From positions 1-29,943 of the IMG/VR virus record IMGVR_UViG_3300050821_004976: DNA of 29,943 nucleotides, one strand, 5' to 3'. The DNA is from a virus. The notes beneath the pieces are model-generated. The model was not told the DNA's origin and ran no database searches. It worked only from the letters and a program-made list of their open reading frames with translations. The position numbers and the translations under genes were made by a program. Positions 23,585 to 29,909 of this stretch are shown here, piece after piece; position 1 is the stretch's first letter; each line of letters begins with the position of its first letter.

Positions 23585-23780
23585 TCCGATTCTCCATCGC
23601 CCATTGATGCCACTCCTCTAAATGTCTCATCGCTTGAATTGGATTAGTAAGTCTATCTCGCGGAACATACGGACGACAGATTGGGTGCATACATTCGTAT
23701 TCATAAGTCTCATTTCCTAGACAATTCTTTCCATGGCCCCAGACGATGAAGTGCTTTTTTAAGTATTCGTTATTTGTCAT
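23577..23780 (-). CDS. Small Cys/His-rich early protein
   Basis: This 67-residue protein contains several Cys and His (CLGNETYEYECMHPICRPY, then HLEEWHQW). The spacing could bind zinc, though it is not a standard ribbon. It overlaps the upstream gene by 11 and the downstream by 8 bases. It is a small host-interaction candidate of unknown function. Confidence 0.65.
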   Translation of the reverse strand: MTNNEYLKKHFIVWGHGKNCLGNETYEYECMHPICRPYVPRDRLTNPIQAMRHLEEWHQWAMENRND

Positions 23781-23994
23781 CCGGTGGGTATCCTAATTCT
23801 CCCTCTGTGCAATCACAAGGAAAATTGTTATAACAAGTCTTGCCACTTCTCTTCTGGTCTTCGACTAACTCCGCAATGGTTTCTTCTCTTTCTGATTCCC
23901 AGCCACTGGGGGAAAAGGTAACTGATTTGGAATTATTTCCACACAGATAAGCGTGGCGCAGTATATTACGTAAGCTCTTTTCTGTTATTTCCAT
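23770..23994 (-). CDS. Small acidic early protein with Cys cluster
   Basis: This 74-residue gene has GAGGA before its ATG. Residues 1-20 are a basic helix, 30-50 are acidic, and the C-terminus contains CYNNFPCDCTEGELGY. The three close Cys could hold a metal. No family is recognised. Confidence 0.68.
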   Translation of the reverse strand: MEITEKSLRNILRHAYLCGNNSKSVTFSPSGWESEREETIAELVEDQKRSGKTCYNNFPCDCTEGELGYPPDDK

Positions 23995-24010
23995 TAATCC
24001 TCAAGTGCTG

Positions 24011-24196
24011 TCATTGTGGGTCATTCTTCTCTTTCTCTTTTACTTCTAACATACATTTCCTGTGTACTCTATAAAGAAAGTCCTTTGTTTTGTGCTCCAA
24101 TAATCCGATAGTTTGATTGCGCCTAATTAGCTTTGTGCAATAAGCACAATAATATTTGTTGTCATCGGGCTGATAAGGTATTTTATGTATTATCAT
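24011..24196 (-). CDS. Small zinc-finger-like early protein
   Basis: This 61-residue protein holds YYCAYCTKLI near residue 17 and HRKCML near residue 47, a CxxC plus HxxC set suited to one zinc ion. Its ATG follows the HNH stop codon with no gap, and there is no good ribosome site of its own apart from sequences in the HNH gene end. Function unknown. Confidence 0.65.
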   Translation of the reverse strand: MIIHKIPYQPDDNKYYCAYCTKLIRRNQTIGLLEHKTKDFLYRVHRKCMLEVKEKEKNDPQ

Positions 24197-24625
24197 TTAC
24201 TTCAAATGTGCCCAGGCTGTGCCTTTCGAGATGCGTCCGATAATTGTATGTGATACTCCAAATCGTCTTGCTAAGCTAATTTTTGTTGTTCCTTTTTTCA
24301 ATTCTTTTCTTATGTATTTCACTTGCCAATCCTCTAATTTAGACAGTCCGTGTGCTTCACCTTGTGCCCATTTTCCCCGCTTTCTTCTTATCATGTCATC
24401 TGAATTAGTTTGAGGATTGCCAGCATATAGATGGGTAATCTCATAACAAGAACGCACATCGCAGTGGTGGCAAATATGAATATCTTTTGTTAATTGAACG
24501 CCATAAAATTCTTCCCAAGCCAATCGATGCACAAGCCGTAATGAGCGCCTGCCCTTGTAAATTATCCATCGCATCCCATAGCCGTTGCGGTCTTTGTAGC
24601 CAGTCCATATTTTGCATTTTGTCAT
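24197..24625 (-). CDS. HNH homing endonuclease, second copy
   Basis: This 142-residue protein has the HNH pattern LVHRLAWEEFYG (31-42), then HICHHCDVRSCYEITHLYAGN (50-70). A C-terminal HTH follows (KISLARRFGVSHTIIGRI) and it ends AWAHLK. It is related to the gene at 11276-11773, whose end is AWSHVT. No ribosome site is visible before its start. The stop TAA abuts the next ATG, exactly as at the other copy. It is a selfish element inserted in the early operon. Confidence 0.88.
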   Translation of the reverse strand: MTKCKIWTGYKDRNGYGMRWIIYKGRRSLRLVHRLAWEEFYGVQLTKDIHICHHCDVRSCYEITHLYAGNPQTNSDDMIRRKRGKWAQGEAHGLSKLEDWQVKYIRKELKKGTTKISLARRFGVSHTIIGRISKGTAWAHLK

Positions 24626-24674
24626 TATATAAGTATATCATGTTTCACCAACGTCTTATAATCTCGGTTATGTT

Positions 24675-24947
24675 TCATTTGAGTAAAGCCAATTCATCGT
24701 AATCCCACCAGGCTGCGGCTTTATCGTACATTTCGCATACGTGGCTTTGGATTGTCTCCATCACTTCTTTGTCTTTTAAAGATTCTGGTTTTAAATGACA
24801 GGATTCTAATTGCATTAAAATGCAAGCCTTTTTCCAAGTACAAGCACTTTCTGTCATTTCTTCAGCGTCGTATTCTAAGTCTTTAGCCGCTTGGATAGCT
24901 GCATCATCGTCTTTTAACATGCAATTTAAGTACATCGATAATTTCAT
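24675..24947 (-). CDS. Small helical acidic early protein
   Basis: This 90-residue protein has GGTGAG upstream of its ATG. It is helical and acidic with several Cys and Met (DAAIQAAKDLEYDAEEMTE, ACTWKKACILMQLESCH). It ends DKAAAWWDYDELALLK. It lies upstream of the HNH gene in the leftward operon, with a 49-base gap. No family is recognised. Confidence 0.68.
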   Translation of the reverse strand: MKLSMYLNCMLKDDDAAIQAAKDLEYDAEEMTESACTWKKACILMQLESCHLKPESLKDKEVMETIQSHVCEMYDKAAAWWDYDELALLK

Positions 24948-24978
24948 ATACTCACCGTCCGATAATATATGTTATGCT

Positions 24979-25188
24979 TCATTCTCCCTCTTGGCACACT
25001 CTATTCCATTGAGATATAAATTCATTCCACCGTTCTCTTTCCGCTTCAAAAGAACTCCACGGATAAGGCAAATCAGAGGGTGATGCATCTTGCAGAGGCG
25101 CATCACTCATGATGCATTGATATGCTTTCACAAATTCAGAACTTTTGTTAGCAATGCGCCAAAGTATTTTGGCTTGTTCTTTTGTCAT
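24979..25188 (-). CDS. Small helical early protein
   Basis: The ATG at 25188 overlaps the upstream stop as ATGA and gives 69 residues. A GTG at 25200 is an alternative. The sequence TKEQAKILWRIANKSSEFVKAYQ forms one helix and FEAERERWNEFISQWNRV another, with a Pro/Ser-rich turn between. It may be a small protein binder. Function unknown. Confidence 0.66.
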   Translation of the reverse strand: MTKEQAKILWRIANKSSEFVKAYQCIMSDAPLQDASPSDLPYPWSSFEAERERWNEFISQWNRVCQEGE

Positions 25189-25271
25189 AACTCTATACAC
25201 TCTCCCGTTTGATGATCAATCAAAATCGGACACCATGGACAACACCAAAGAGTGTATATAAAAACTTTCAT
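25185..25271 (-). CDS. 28-residue Cys-rich peptide
   Basis: A GGGGGGAG ribosome site precedes an ATG that opens a 28-codon frame. It has CCPWC, a thioredoxin-like Cys pair, and ends ECIEL. Its stop overlaps the next start (ATGA). The good site and the coupling support translation, but a peptide this short could be only a coupling leader. Confidence 0.5.
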   Translation of the reverse strand: MKVFIYTLWCCPWCPILIDHQTGECIEL

Positions 25272-25284
25272 TTCTCCCCCCTTT

Positions 25285-25641
25285 CTAATACTCAGGATTG
25301 CACCAATTGCTGATGTCTACTGGTTTATCCTGAGATTTCTTCCATTCCTTAATCGCTGCTGCAATTGCTTTACGTGAGGTTGCGCCTTTACTTAAATCAT
25401 CTACCGTGAATTGTCCATTATTATCTTCTTCGGCCATCACGATAAAGCTTTCTAGTGTTCCTATGTCTGTTATGTGAAAATACCGGTTATCTTGCCTCAT
25501 CATTTCAATCAAATCATCTAACATCTGAGAGTCGGATTCTAGCTTGCGAAAATCCGCAAGCGGCAAAGTGATGCACAGTTGCCCATCATTTGCCTGCTGC
25601 ATCATTCGATTTAGTTCATCCTCACTCATTTGCTGGTTCAT
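25285..25641 (-). CDS. Acidic helical early protein
   Basis: The ATG at 25641 overlaps the previous stop as ATGA and gives 118 residues. A longer start at 25686 would overlap the neighbour by 49 bases and is not favoured. It starts NQQMSEDELNRMMQQANDG, has an acidic middle (ESDSQMLDDLIEMMRQD), and ends with KEWKKSQDKPVDISNW. No known family. It belongs to the tight early operon. Confidence 0.68.
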   Translation of the reverse strand: MNQQMSEDELNRMMQQANDGQLCITLPLADFRKLESDSQMLDDLIEMMRQDNRYFHITDIGTLESFIVMAEEDNNGQFTVDDLSKGATSRKAIAAAIKEWKKSQDKPVDISNWCNPEY

Positions 25642-25841
25642 ACCTCTACGCCCTTCACCTTCAAATAGCTTTCTACTAATTCCCAATCCTTCTTGCTATG
25701 TGCCTTTTGCCATTTCTTAATAGCTTTTTCTTTAGCTAATCTTCTCTCAAAGTCGTCTTGTTGTTGTTTGCACCGCAATCCTTCTTTTATCCAATATATT
25801 TGCTCTAGAGCTGCATATTCTGCCCCAAATGGATGTGTCAT
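25638..25841 (-). CDS. Small charged helical early protein
   Basis: This 67-residue protein has a 4-base ATGA overlap at both ends. It is mostly one charged helix (LRCKQQQDDFERRLAKEKAI, then KKWQKAHSKKDWELVESYL). Function unknown. It lies two genes downstream of the ERF gene. Confidence 0.65.
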   Translation of the reverse strand: MTHPFGAEYAALEQIYWIKEGLRCKQQQDDFERRLAKEKAIKKWQKAHSKKDWELVESYLKVKGVEV

Positions 25842-26200
25842 TTGTCACTTCCATTCCTTGTCACTATCAGATTAGGCAACTCAGCCACTTTATGGACTGG
25901 AGCAGTCTGGATATTCACACAGCTAACGGCAAGACTATTGATTAGCTCTTTGGTTAGAAAGAAAGCATATTGTTTGCCCTCTTTATCTTCTAATCCCAAG
26001 ATAGGGATGCAGGATTTATCTGGAGCGTAATAATCCGGGAAGCCGTCATTAGGCTTAAATGGCAAAGTAAATATCAACAGCTTTACTATGTATTTAATAG
26101 CAGCGTCGCTATTAATATCTTTCAGGAATTGATTTATAGCTTCTTCTTTATATTTTTCCATGAAACCCTGTCCTAGATTTGTTGTTGTTTCGTCTGTCAT
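25838..26200 (-). CDS. Unknown early protein after ERF
   Basis: This 120-residue protein overlaps the ERF stop by 4 bases (ATGA). Residues 1-45 are helical, and the middle is mixed alpha/beta with hydrophobic strands (IKYIVKLLIFTLPFKPNDGF, then CIPILGLEDKEGKQYAFFLT). It may act with ERF in recombination, but no motif shows it. I do not recognise its family. Confidence 0.68.
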   Translation of the reverse strand: MTDETTTNLGQGFMEKYKEEAINQFLKDINSDAAIKYIVKLLIFTLPFKPNDGFPDYYAPDKSCIPILGLEDKEGKQYAFFLTKELINSLAVSCVNIQTAPVHKVAELPNLIVTRNGSDK

Positions 26201-26919
26201 GCCATCTCCTTTTCTGGTACATGTTTCACTAATTCCGCAACAAGCTTAGCTTGCATTGTTGGGGTAAATCTCTCATTGATATCAGTCAATGTAATGCCGC
26301 AAGTTTGAGTTAATTGTTTAAGGATGAAAGATTTAGCTAATCCTTTGTCTGCCCATTCTCGTAAGAAAGCAGTCATTTCAGCGGATGTTAAAGGCTTTTC
26401 TTCAGATTGAGTAACTTCGCCGGTATCAACGTCGATGAAGGAGTCATCAATAATAGGGATTCTTTTTATTGTTTCCGCTTTGTGAGTTTGTCCATTTCTT
26501 GGACTGGCGCTTTGTCCGTCGTCATCAGTTTGATGAATACCCAACATAGCAGTTAATCCATAGCGTCGAGCATAGGTAATAGCGGAACCTTGTCCTTGTG
26601 GGTCTTGTGTTTTGAGCAACAATGGCATTTCGCCTGATTTCCATTGTCCAGAAGTATGCATCAGAGTTGTGATTAAAGTGGTTATTGGAGTTTCCCCGAC
26701 AATGAAATACCCCATAGTCTGGGTTACTGCCAACCCATTAGGCTTTAATAATGGTCTAGCAGCCTCCCAGACAGCCTCTAAGTCGGCGTATTTGCTTTTA
26801 AAGTAAGGATTAGTGCTGTCTTTCTTTGCGCCCTCTAGGGCGGTTTGTAGGCTACTTAAAGCAGTAGCCAATTCGTTTATATTGTCTGATTGAGTTATTT
26901 TAGTAAGTGATTCATTCAT
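26197..26919 (-). CDS. erf: ERF-family single-strand annealing protein
   Basis: This is a phage recombinase that anneals complementary single strands, as P22 Erf does. Visible family marks are NPYFKSKYADLEAVWEAARP near residues 37-56 and the conserved DPQGQGSAITYARRYGLTAML (about 106-126). The N-terminal 130 residues form the catalytic domain and the rest is a variable C-terminus with acidic and helical parts. The start at 26919 has GAGG eight bases upstream, while the start at 26925 is too close to it. It supports recombination-dependent replication. It sits inside the leftward early operon. Confidence 0.92.
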   Translation of the reverse strand: MNESLTKITQSDNINELATALSSLQTALEGAKKDSTNPYFKSKYADLEAVWEAARPLLKPNGLAVTQTMGYFIVGETPITTLITTLMHTSGQWKSGEMPLLLKTQDPQGQGSAITYARRYGLTAMLGIHQTDDDGQSASPRNGQTHKAETIKRIPIIDDSFIDVDTGEVTQSEEKPLTSAEMTAFLREWADKGLAKSFILKQLTQTCGITLTDINERFTPTMQAKLVAELVKHVPEKEMA

Positions 26920-26932
26920 TTTCATTTCCTCT

Positions 26933-27142
26933 TTATGTGATGGCTTCCTCTATTTCTTTCTCAAAGCTATTGTTAGGTTGTTTTGGTGTAGGTTTAATTC
27001 TTGTCCTTTTATAGTTGTCTGTATAACGGCGTAAGGCTTCCCTGATTAAATCTGAGCGGCTTCTGTGTTCATCTATTGCTATGAAATCAATTTCCTCTAA
27101 CATTTTAGATGGCAGTGCAACTAATACCTTTTTTGGACTCAT
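26933..27142 (-). CDS. Ribbon-helix-helix regulator
   Basis: The start at 27142 has AAGGAG upstream and gives 69 residues. An earlier in-frame start at 27172 lacks one. Residues 4-42 match the CopG-type ribbon-helix-helix: KKVLVALPSKMLEEIDF, then a turn, then SRSDLIREALRRYTD. The first strand would contact DNA as a dimer. A basic and acidic tail follows. It is immediately upstream of ERF and preceded by its own -10-like box, so it may tune that part of the operon. Confidence 0.78.
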   Translation of the reverse strand: MSPKKVLVALPSKMLEEIDFIAIDEHRSRSDLIREALRRYTDNYKRTRIKPTPKQPNNSFEKEIEEAIT

Positions 27143-27161
27143 GATTTTTCTCCTTGTAGAA

Positions 27162-27192
27162 TGCAGGTGCAATCATGCCATATCCAATTATA
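27162..27192 (-). promoter_or_regulatory. Candidate internal promoter and RHH operator
   Basis: The minus strand has a perfect -10 box TATAAT (27192-27187) in an AT-rich stretch, without a good -35 box. Between it and the RHH ribosome site lies the near-palindrome TGCACCTGCA (27171-27162). An RHH dimer binding here could repress its own gene and ERF. This is inferred from position. Confidence 0.35.
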
Positions 27193-27211
27193 AATACTAT
27201 GTAAATATATA

Positions 27212-27400
27212 TCATATTTCTGCTTGGATACTTTGTATATCTTCTTCGGTTACTATAGGAATATCATTGCCTTCCAGCCAGTCAGCGATAGCGAGTCTGA
27301 TAATGTCAGGAAATTTCATACCCAATAGTTTCTCGGCGCATTTAAGGCGCAGGAAGATTGAGTAGTCGATGATGATGTTATTAAGGGATTTAGTTTTCAT
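27212..27400 (-). CDS. Small helical early protein
   Basis: The ATG at 27400 overlaps the previous stop as ATGA and gives 62 residues. It is helical (NNIIIDYSIFLRLKCAEKLL, then FPDIIRLAIADWLEG) and ends acidic. It may be a DNA-binding or antitoxin-like partner, but nothing decides this. Function unknown. Confidence 0.65.
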   Translation of the reverse strand: MKTKSLNNIIIDYSIFLRLKCAEKLLGMKFPDIIRLAIADWLEGNDIPIVTEEDIQSIQAEI

Positions 27401-27603
27401 TCTGTCCAATCAATTCCATTTTCATTAAGTAATTTAGTTAGACGTTTAATAAGCTGATTTTTAGGTTTCATCAAACTTTGAAGGTATGTATTTCTTTGTC
27501 TAGCTGCATCAAATATTGGAGATGCCTGTAATCCGTAACCACAGTTAGGGCAATTAAATATATATTTCCCATTTTCACATTTGACTTTAATTTCACTTTT
27601 CAT
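27397..27603 (-). CDS. Small zinc-ribbon-like early protein
   Basis: This 68-residue protein carries CENGKYIFNCPNCGYG, with three Cys in the first 25 residues forming a half ribbon. A helical basic C-terminus follows (LMKPKNQLIKRLTKLLNENG). Both ends overlap neighbours by 4 bases (ATGA). Function unknown. Confidence 0.68.
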   Translation of the reverse strand: MKSEIKVKCENGKYIFNCPNCGYGLQASPIFDAARQRNTYLQSLMKPKNQLIKRLTKLLNENGIDWTE

Positions 27604-27845
27604 GAGACTTTCCCGCTGTTTATCTTTTCTGCTTCTAATTGTTTAAGAGCGCGGTGATAGCACAATTGAGCATCCATTTTTACGGCTTCTGATGAGCGAC
27701 GATCTCCTTCAAAATCAATCATCAAAGCATTTTCCAATGCGCGTTTATAGCCATCTCTTTGCTCAATAAGTGCTTGAGCTTCTTGGAGCAATTCAACTTG
27801 GCCGGATTCAGGGTCAGTAATCTTGGCAATGATTGGTTCGCTCAT
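27600..27845 (-). CDS. Small helical early protein
   Basis: The ATG at 27845 has TAGGAG upstream and gives 81 residues. A start at 27902 would add 19 residues and overlap the neighbour by 25 bases. The sequence is a long charged helix (LLQEAQALIEQRDGYKRALE) followed by more helix. No family is recognised. Confidence 0.62.
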   Translation of the reverse strand: MSEPIIAKITDPESGQVELLQEAQALIEQRDGYKRALENALMIDFEGDRRSSEAVKMDAQLCYHRALKQLEAEKINSGKVS

Positions 27846-27877
27846 AATTTTGAGTACTCCTAATTTTTGTTGGGTAA

Positions 27878-28135
27878 TTAAGCCGAATGTTTTTCTTTCC
27901 ATTTCTTTTCCCTACAGGTTATGTATAGGCAGTCATCGATAGTGCAAGGATTGGCGAGATGATCGTCGAGGAATGTATTGAAGGCTAGATTGGCAAGGTA
28001 ATTAGCTATTTCAATTTCTTCCTCACTCCTATATGGTAATTTCCAGTAGGGATCATGGAAAGTGGGATAATCTTTGAAAGAGTTATCTCTGTCGTAGGTG
28101 TAGCCATTAGGGGAAGTAGCAAGTCCGTCTAGCAT
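27878..28135 (-). CDS. Small early protein, unknown
   Basis: The ATG at 28135 has GAGG eight bases upstream and gives 85 residues. An earlier TTG at 28168 would overlap the neighbour. It has an aromatic region (YTYDRDNSFKDYPTFHDPYW), a helix (IEIANYLANLAFNTFLDDHL), and Cys pairs (CTIDDCLYITC) near the end. A zinc site is possible. Function unknown. Confidence 0.65.
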   Translation of the reverse strand: MLDGLATSPNGYTYDRDNSFKDYPTFHDPYWKLPYRSEEEIEIANYLANLAFNTFLDDHLANPCTIDDCLYITCREKKWKEKHSA

Positions 28136-28148
28136 GTTAATAACCTCA

Positions 28149-28337
28149 TTAGAAAGGGACGTAGCCAAAATCAGCGGGGTTTTTGCCGGTTAATAGGCAA
28201 TCCACCAGCCTATGGACATTAAGTGCCAACGAAGTCTCTATAAACGTGCCTGAGTAATACTTATCAGGGTCTTTGTACTCCACGTAGTAAGTAGGTGGGT
28301 CTTGGTCAGCGAGTTGGATAGTGATAGTGGCTTTCAT
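28149..28337 (-). CDS. Small beta-rich early protein
   Basis: This 62-residue protein starts on the last base of the upstream stop (TAATG). It begins ATITIQLADQDPPTYYVEY, a beta hairpin pattern, then a helix (LALNVHRLVDCLL). It looks like a small alpha/beta protein and may be an inhibitor of a host enzyme. No family is recognised. Confidence 0.66.
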   Translation of the reverse strand: MKATITIQLADQDPPTYYVEYKDPDKYYSGTFIETSLALNVHRLVDCLLTGKNPADFGYVPF

Positions 28338-28582
28338 TATGTAATCTCCCGTGCTTCAATGCGGGTATTCCATTTGTTAATAGCATCATTAACTGTATTT
28401 CCTTCAGGCCCAGCTCCATTACAGGTAAGACATCTAACAAACCAAAAGTTTGGGCCGCCGTCCCAAGGCTGTAATTCCACAGGTTGGCCAAACTCAGCCC
28501 CACAGAAAGGGCAAGTCCAAAAGCTTGGTACTCCCATCATGGGTGGCGGGGGAGGCATAAAGTGGGCAGGCGGTTTATTCAT
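28337..28582 (-). CDS. Lar-like zinc-ribbon protein
   Basis: This 81-residue protein has a Pro-rich N-terminus followed by CPFCG (C24, C27), VRCLTCNGAGPEG (C51, C54) and AINKWNTR. That order matches the Lar (restriction alleviation) family, short zinc-ribbon proteins of phages. Lar proteins are linked to escape from host restriction. The fit here is by pattern only. It overlaps the upstream gene by 4 bases and the downstream gene by 1 base. Confidence 0.72.
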   Translation of the reverse strand: MNKPPAHFMPPPPPMMGVPSFWTCPFCGAEFGQPVELQPWDGGPNFWFVRCLTCNGAGPEGNTVNDAINKWNTRIEAREIT

Positions 28583-28788
28583 TTCTTAGCTTTCAGCTCC
28601 TGTGGGAATTGGTTAGTGATGCGATTAACTTCGAGGGCACATTTAGGGCAGAGGTAGCGATAGAAGATGTAGCCACCGGTGTAGTCTTTCAAGATAGATT
28701 CTTCTTTGGGGACAGCAAATTTAACCTGGACAAAGCGGCCGTGTTGCCAGTCAAGCGCGGAGCAGATTGTGCATTTATTTGGTTTCAT
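28579..28788 (-). CDS. Small zinc-ribbon early protein
   Basis: This 69-residue protein has CTIC near residue 6 and CPKC near residue 47, a four-Cys zinc ribbon, with aromatic strands between (GGYIFYRYL). It overlaps the upstream membrane peptide and the downstream gene by ATGA. Function unknown. Confidence 0.7.
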   Translation of the reverse strand: MKPNKCTICSALDWQHGRFVQVKFAVPKEESILKDYTGGYIFYRYLCPKCALEVNRITNQFPQELKAKK

Positions 28789-28883
28789 TGTCCAGTCACC
28801 GTGAGAACATCAAAATGACCAACAGTACCCAGGACAAGAAAAAAAAAGGCAAGAGCGATAACGGCAATAATAGTTTTATTCAT
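28785..28883 (-). CDS. 32-residue single-span membrane protein
   Basis: GGAGTAA precedes an ATG that opens a 32-codon frame, overlapping the next gene by 4 bases (ATGA). Residues 4-21 form a membrane span (TIIAVIALAFFFLVLGTV), and the rest is polar. As the first gene of the leftward operon it is made early. Such short membrane peptides may act on host membrane enzymes. This is inference. Confidence 0.6.
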   Translation of the reverse strand: MNKTIIAVIALAFFFLVLGTVGHFDVLTVTGQ

Positions 28884-28937
28884 TTCATTTACTCCATTCT
28901 AACTATTAACACTGTAAACCCTTGGATGAACAAAATC

Positions 28938-28955
28938 AAGCCTTGAGCAAGGCTT
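28938..28955. promoter_or_regulatory. 18-bp palindrome in divergent control region
   Basis: AAGCCTTGAGCAAGGCTT forms an 8-bp inverted repeat with a two-base centre. Its right end overlaps the -35 box (28954-28959) of the rightward promoter. It lies between the leftward early operon (starts 28883) and the rightward gene at 29020. It is probably an operator or a bidirectional hairpin. Which protein binds is unknown. Confidence 0.6.
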
Positions 28956-28982
28956 TACACTTTATTTAATCTGGGGGATAAT
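28954..28982 (+). promoter_or_regulatory. Sigma-70-type promoter for rightward genes
   Basis: TTTACA (28954-28959) and GATAAT (28977-28982), each five of six to consensus, are separated by 17 bases. Transcription would begin near 28989 and read the genes at 29020 and 29265. The palindrome overlapping the -35 box suggests repression. Confidence 0.6.
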
Positions 28983-29019
28983 GTATAGGTGATTGGAGGG
29001 AGATGAAAAGGGGGAATGA

Positions 29020-29268
29020 ATGACAAATAAACTCGATTACAACAAAGTGGATGAATGGCTAGGACTTGTTTTTAGCAATCAATTCCTAAAAGGCTATGCG
29101 GCTGGAATGGGAGCGCCTATAAAATTACTCGGAGGCGAGCCAGATTTCTACGATTTTAATTGGTGGGAAATGGCTGATTTTCTTATAGCAATGGGTGAGG
29201 TTATTAAAGAAGCTAGACTTCCGCATGGAATATTGAGGGATGATGTTAAACCAGAGGCAGATGAATGA
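29020..29268 (+). CDS. Small early rightward protein, unknown
   Basis: This 82-residue protein follows a G-rich ribosome site. It contains hydrophobic helices (VDEWLGLVFSNQFLKGYAAG, then WWEMADFLIAMGEVIKEA) and an acidic end. It overlaps the next gene by 4 bases (ATGA). It is transcribed opposite to the main early operon from a promoter of its own. Function unknown. Confidence 0.68.
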   Translation: MTNKLDYNKVDEWLGLVFSNQFLKGYAAGMGAPIKLLGGEPDFYDFNWWEMADFLIAMGEVIKEARLPHGILRDDVKPEADE

Positions 29269-29510
29269 CTGATATTAAAGAGATTAAGGAACACTTTAAA
29301 AGTCATTACTGGGATCAGACATGCGGGTTAGATTGTGGCACATGCGCCGTTAAAACTATTATTGATAGGTTAGACAAAGCATTAGAATTAGCCTGTGCAG
29401 ATTACCCTATTGTTCAAGATGATAGAAAGAAGGGAAAAGATTTTGATGTACCAGACTATTGGCTACAAGAAGCGGCAAAAGCACTTGAAGCCGACAAAAC
29501 AAGTTGCTAG
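29265..29510 (+). CDS. Small Cys-rich rightward protein
   Basis: This 81-residue protein contains CGLDCGTC (about 20-27) and a second half with VPDYWLQEAAKALE, similar in wording to the leftward protein at 23399 (DPDYWLEKAQDELS). A metal site is possible. The ATGA overlap couples it to the gene before. Function unknown. Confidence 0.66.
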   Translation: MTDIKEIKEHFKSHYWDQTCGLDCGTCAVKTIIDRLDKALELACADYPIVQDDRKKGKDFDVPDYWLQEAAKALEADKTSC

Positions 29511-29715
29511 TATTTGCAGTTGGGGCAGTGTAGTCGTTACTACTTCCTTCCTTCTTACTCTCTTGAGTACCCCACACCAAACAGCCTGTGCATTCCTATC
29601 CTAGAGCTTTTATAAGTAACCTGTTTCTTGTCTTAGACATTTAAGATTACTGACTAGACTGATGTACTATGTCAGGCCCGCCTGTGACTGACCTCTTTCA
29701 TTTATATCCATCGTA
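29511..29715. other. Non-coding stretch without recognised signal
   Basis: No protein-like frame with a ribosome site was found in these 205 bases on either strand. There are small inverted repeats (for example GTAG/CTAC near 29530) but no confident promoter, terminator or tRNA. It leads into the structured RNA region at 29716-29909. Confidence 0.4.
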
Positions 29716-29724
29716 TGGTATAAA
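29716..29724 (+). promoter_or_regulatory. Extended -10 promoter of the right-end RNA
   Basis: TGGTATAAA matches an extended -10 box (TGn plus TATAAA). The -35 region is weak (TTTCAT). Transcription would start near 29731, the exact base where a long hairpin begins. Confidence 0.45.
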
Positions 29725-29811
29725 GAGCTTAGGGAGCAATTGTACAACCCAGCGGTCAGCACTCTGTATTGTATAACAGCTCCCTTTCATTTGGCTAGAT
29801 TTAACAGCAAC

Positions 29812-29836
29812 AAAAAACCAGCCATTACAGCTGGTT
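29812..29836 (-). terminator. Rho-independent terminator on minus strand
   Basis: On the minus strand a 7-bp stem (AACCAGC with GCTGGTT) and a 7-base loop are followed by a run of T. It would end leftward transcripts entering from right of the window. Confidence 0.65.
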
Positions 29837-29877
29837 ATGAGATTTAGTGCGTCGAGGTTGTACAAGCTATTCTCATT

Positions 29878-29909
29878 CCCGCTTGTATACTACGCGCGGG
29901 TTTTGTTTT
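29878..29909 (+). terminator. Rho-independent terminator on plus strand
   Basis: CCCGC (29878-29882) and GCGGG (29896-29900) form a 5-bp GC-only stem with a 13-base loop, followed by TTTTGTTTT. It should end rightward transcripts of the 29020-29510 operon or of the candidate RNA. Confidence 0.6.

Larger units (their letters stand above)
29731..29909 (+). ncRNA. Candidate structured RNA of about 180 bases
   Basis: The stretch starts at a promoter-like -10 box and ends at a terminator. It has no ORF. A long hairpin joins AGGGAGC (29731-29737) with GCTCCCT (29779-29785) and, inside, eight further pairs of TTGTACAA with TTGTATAA. A second hairpin is at 29816-29836. TACAAGC (29861-29867) can pair with GCTTGTA (29881-29887), which would compete with the terminator stem CCCGC/GCGGG. 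Four TTGTAYA-type motifs lie at 29740, 29769, 29858 and 29883. This suggests a regulated or attenuator RNA, unproven. Confidence 0.45.

Noticed and set aside
29731-29785. tRNA or tRNA-like gene at the right end
   Set aside because: The paired segment is only 55 bases, with no T-loop consensus, anticodon arm or CCA-type end.
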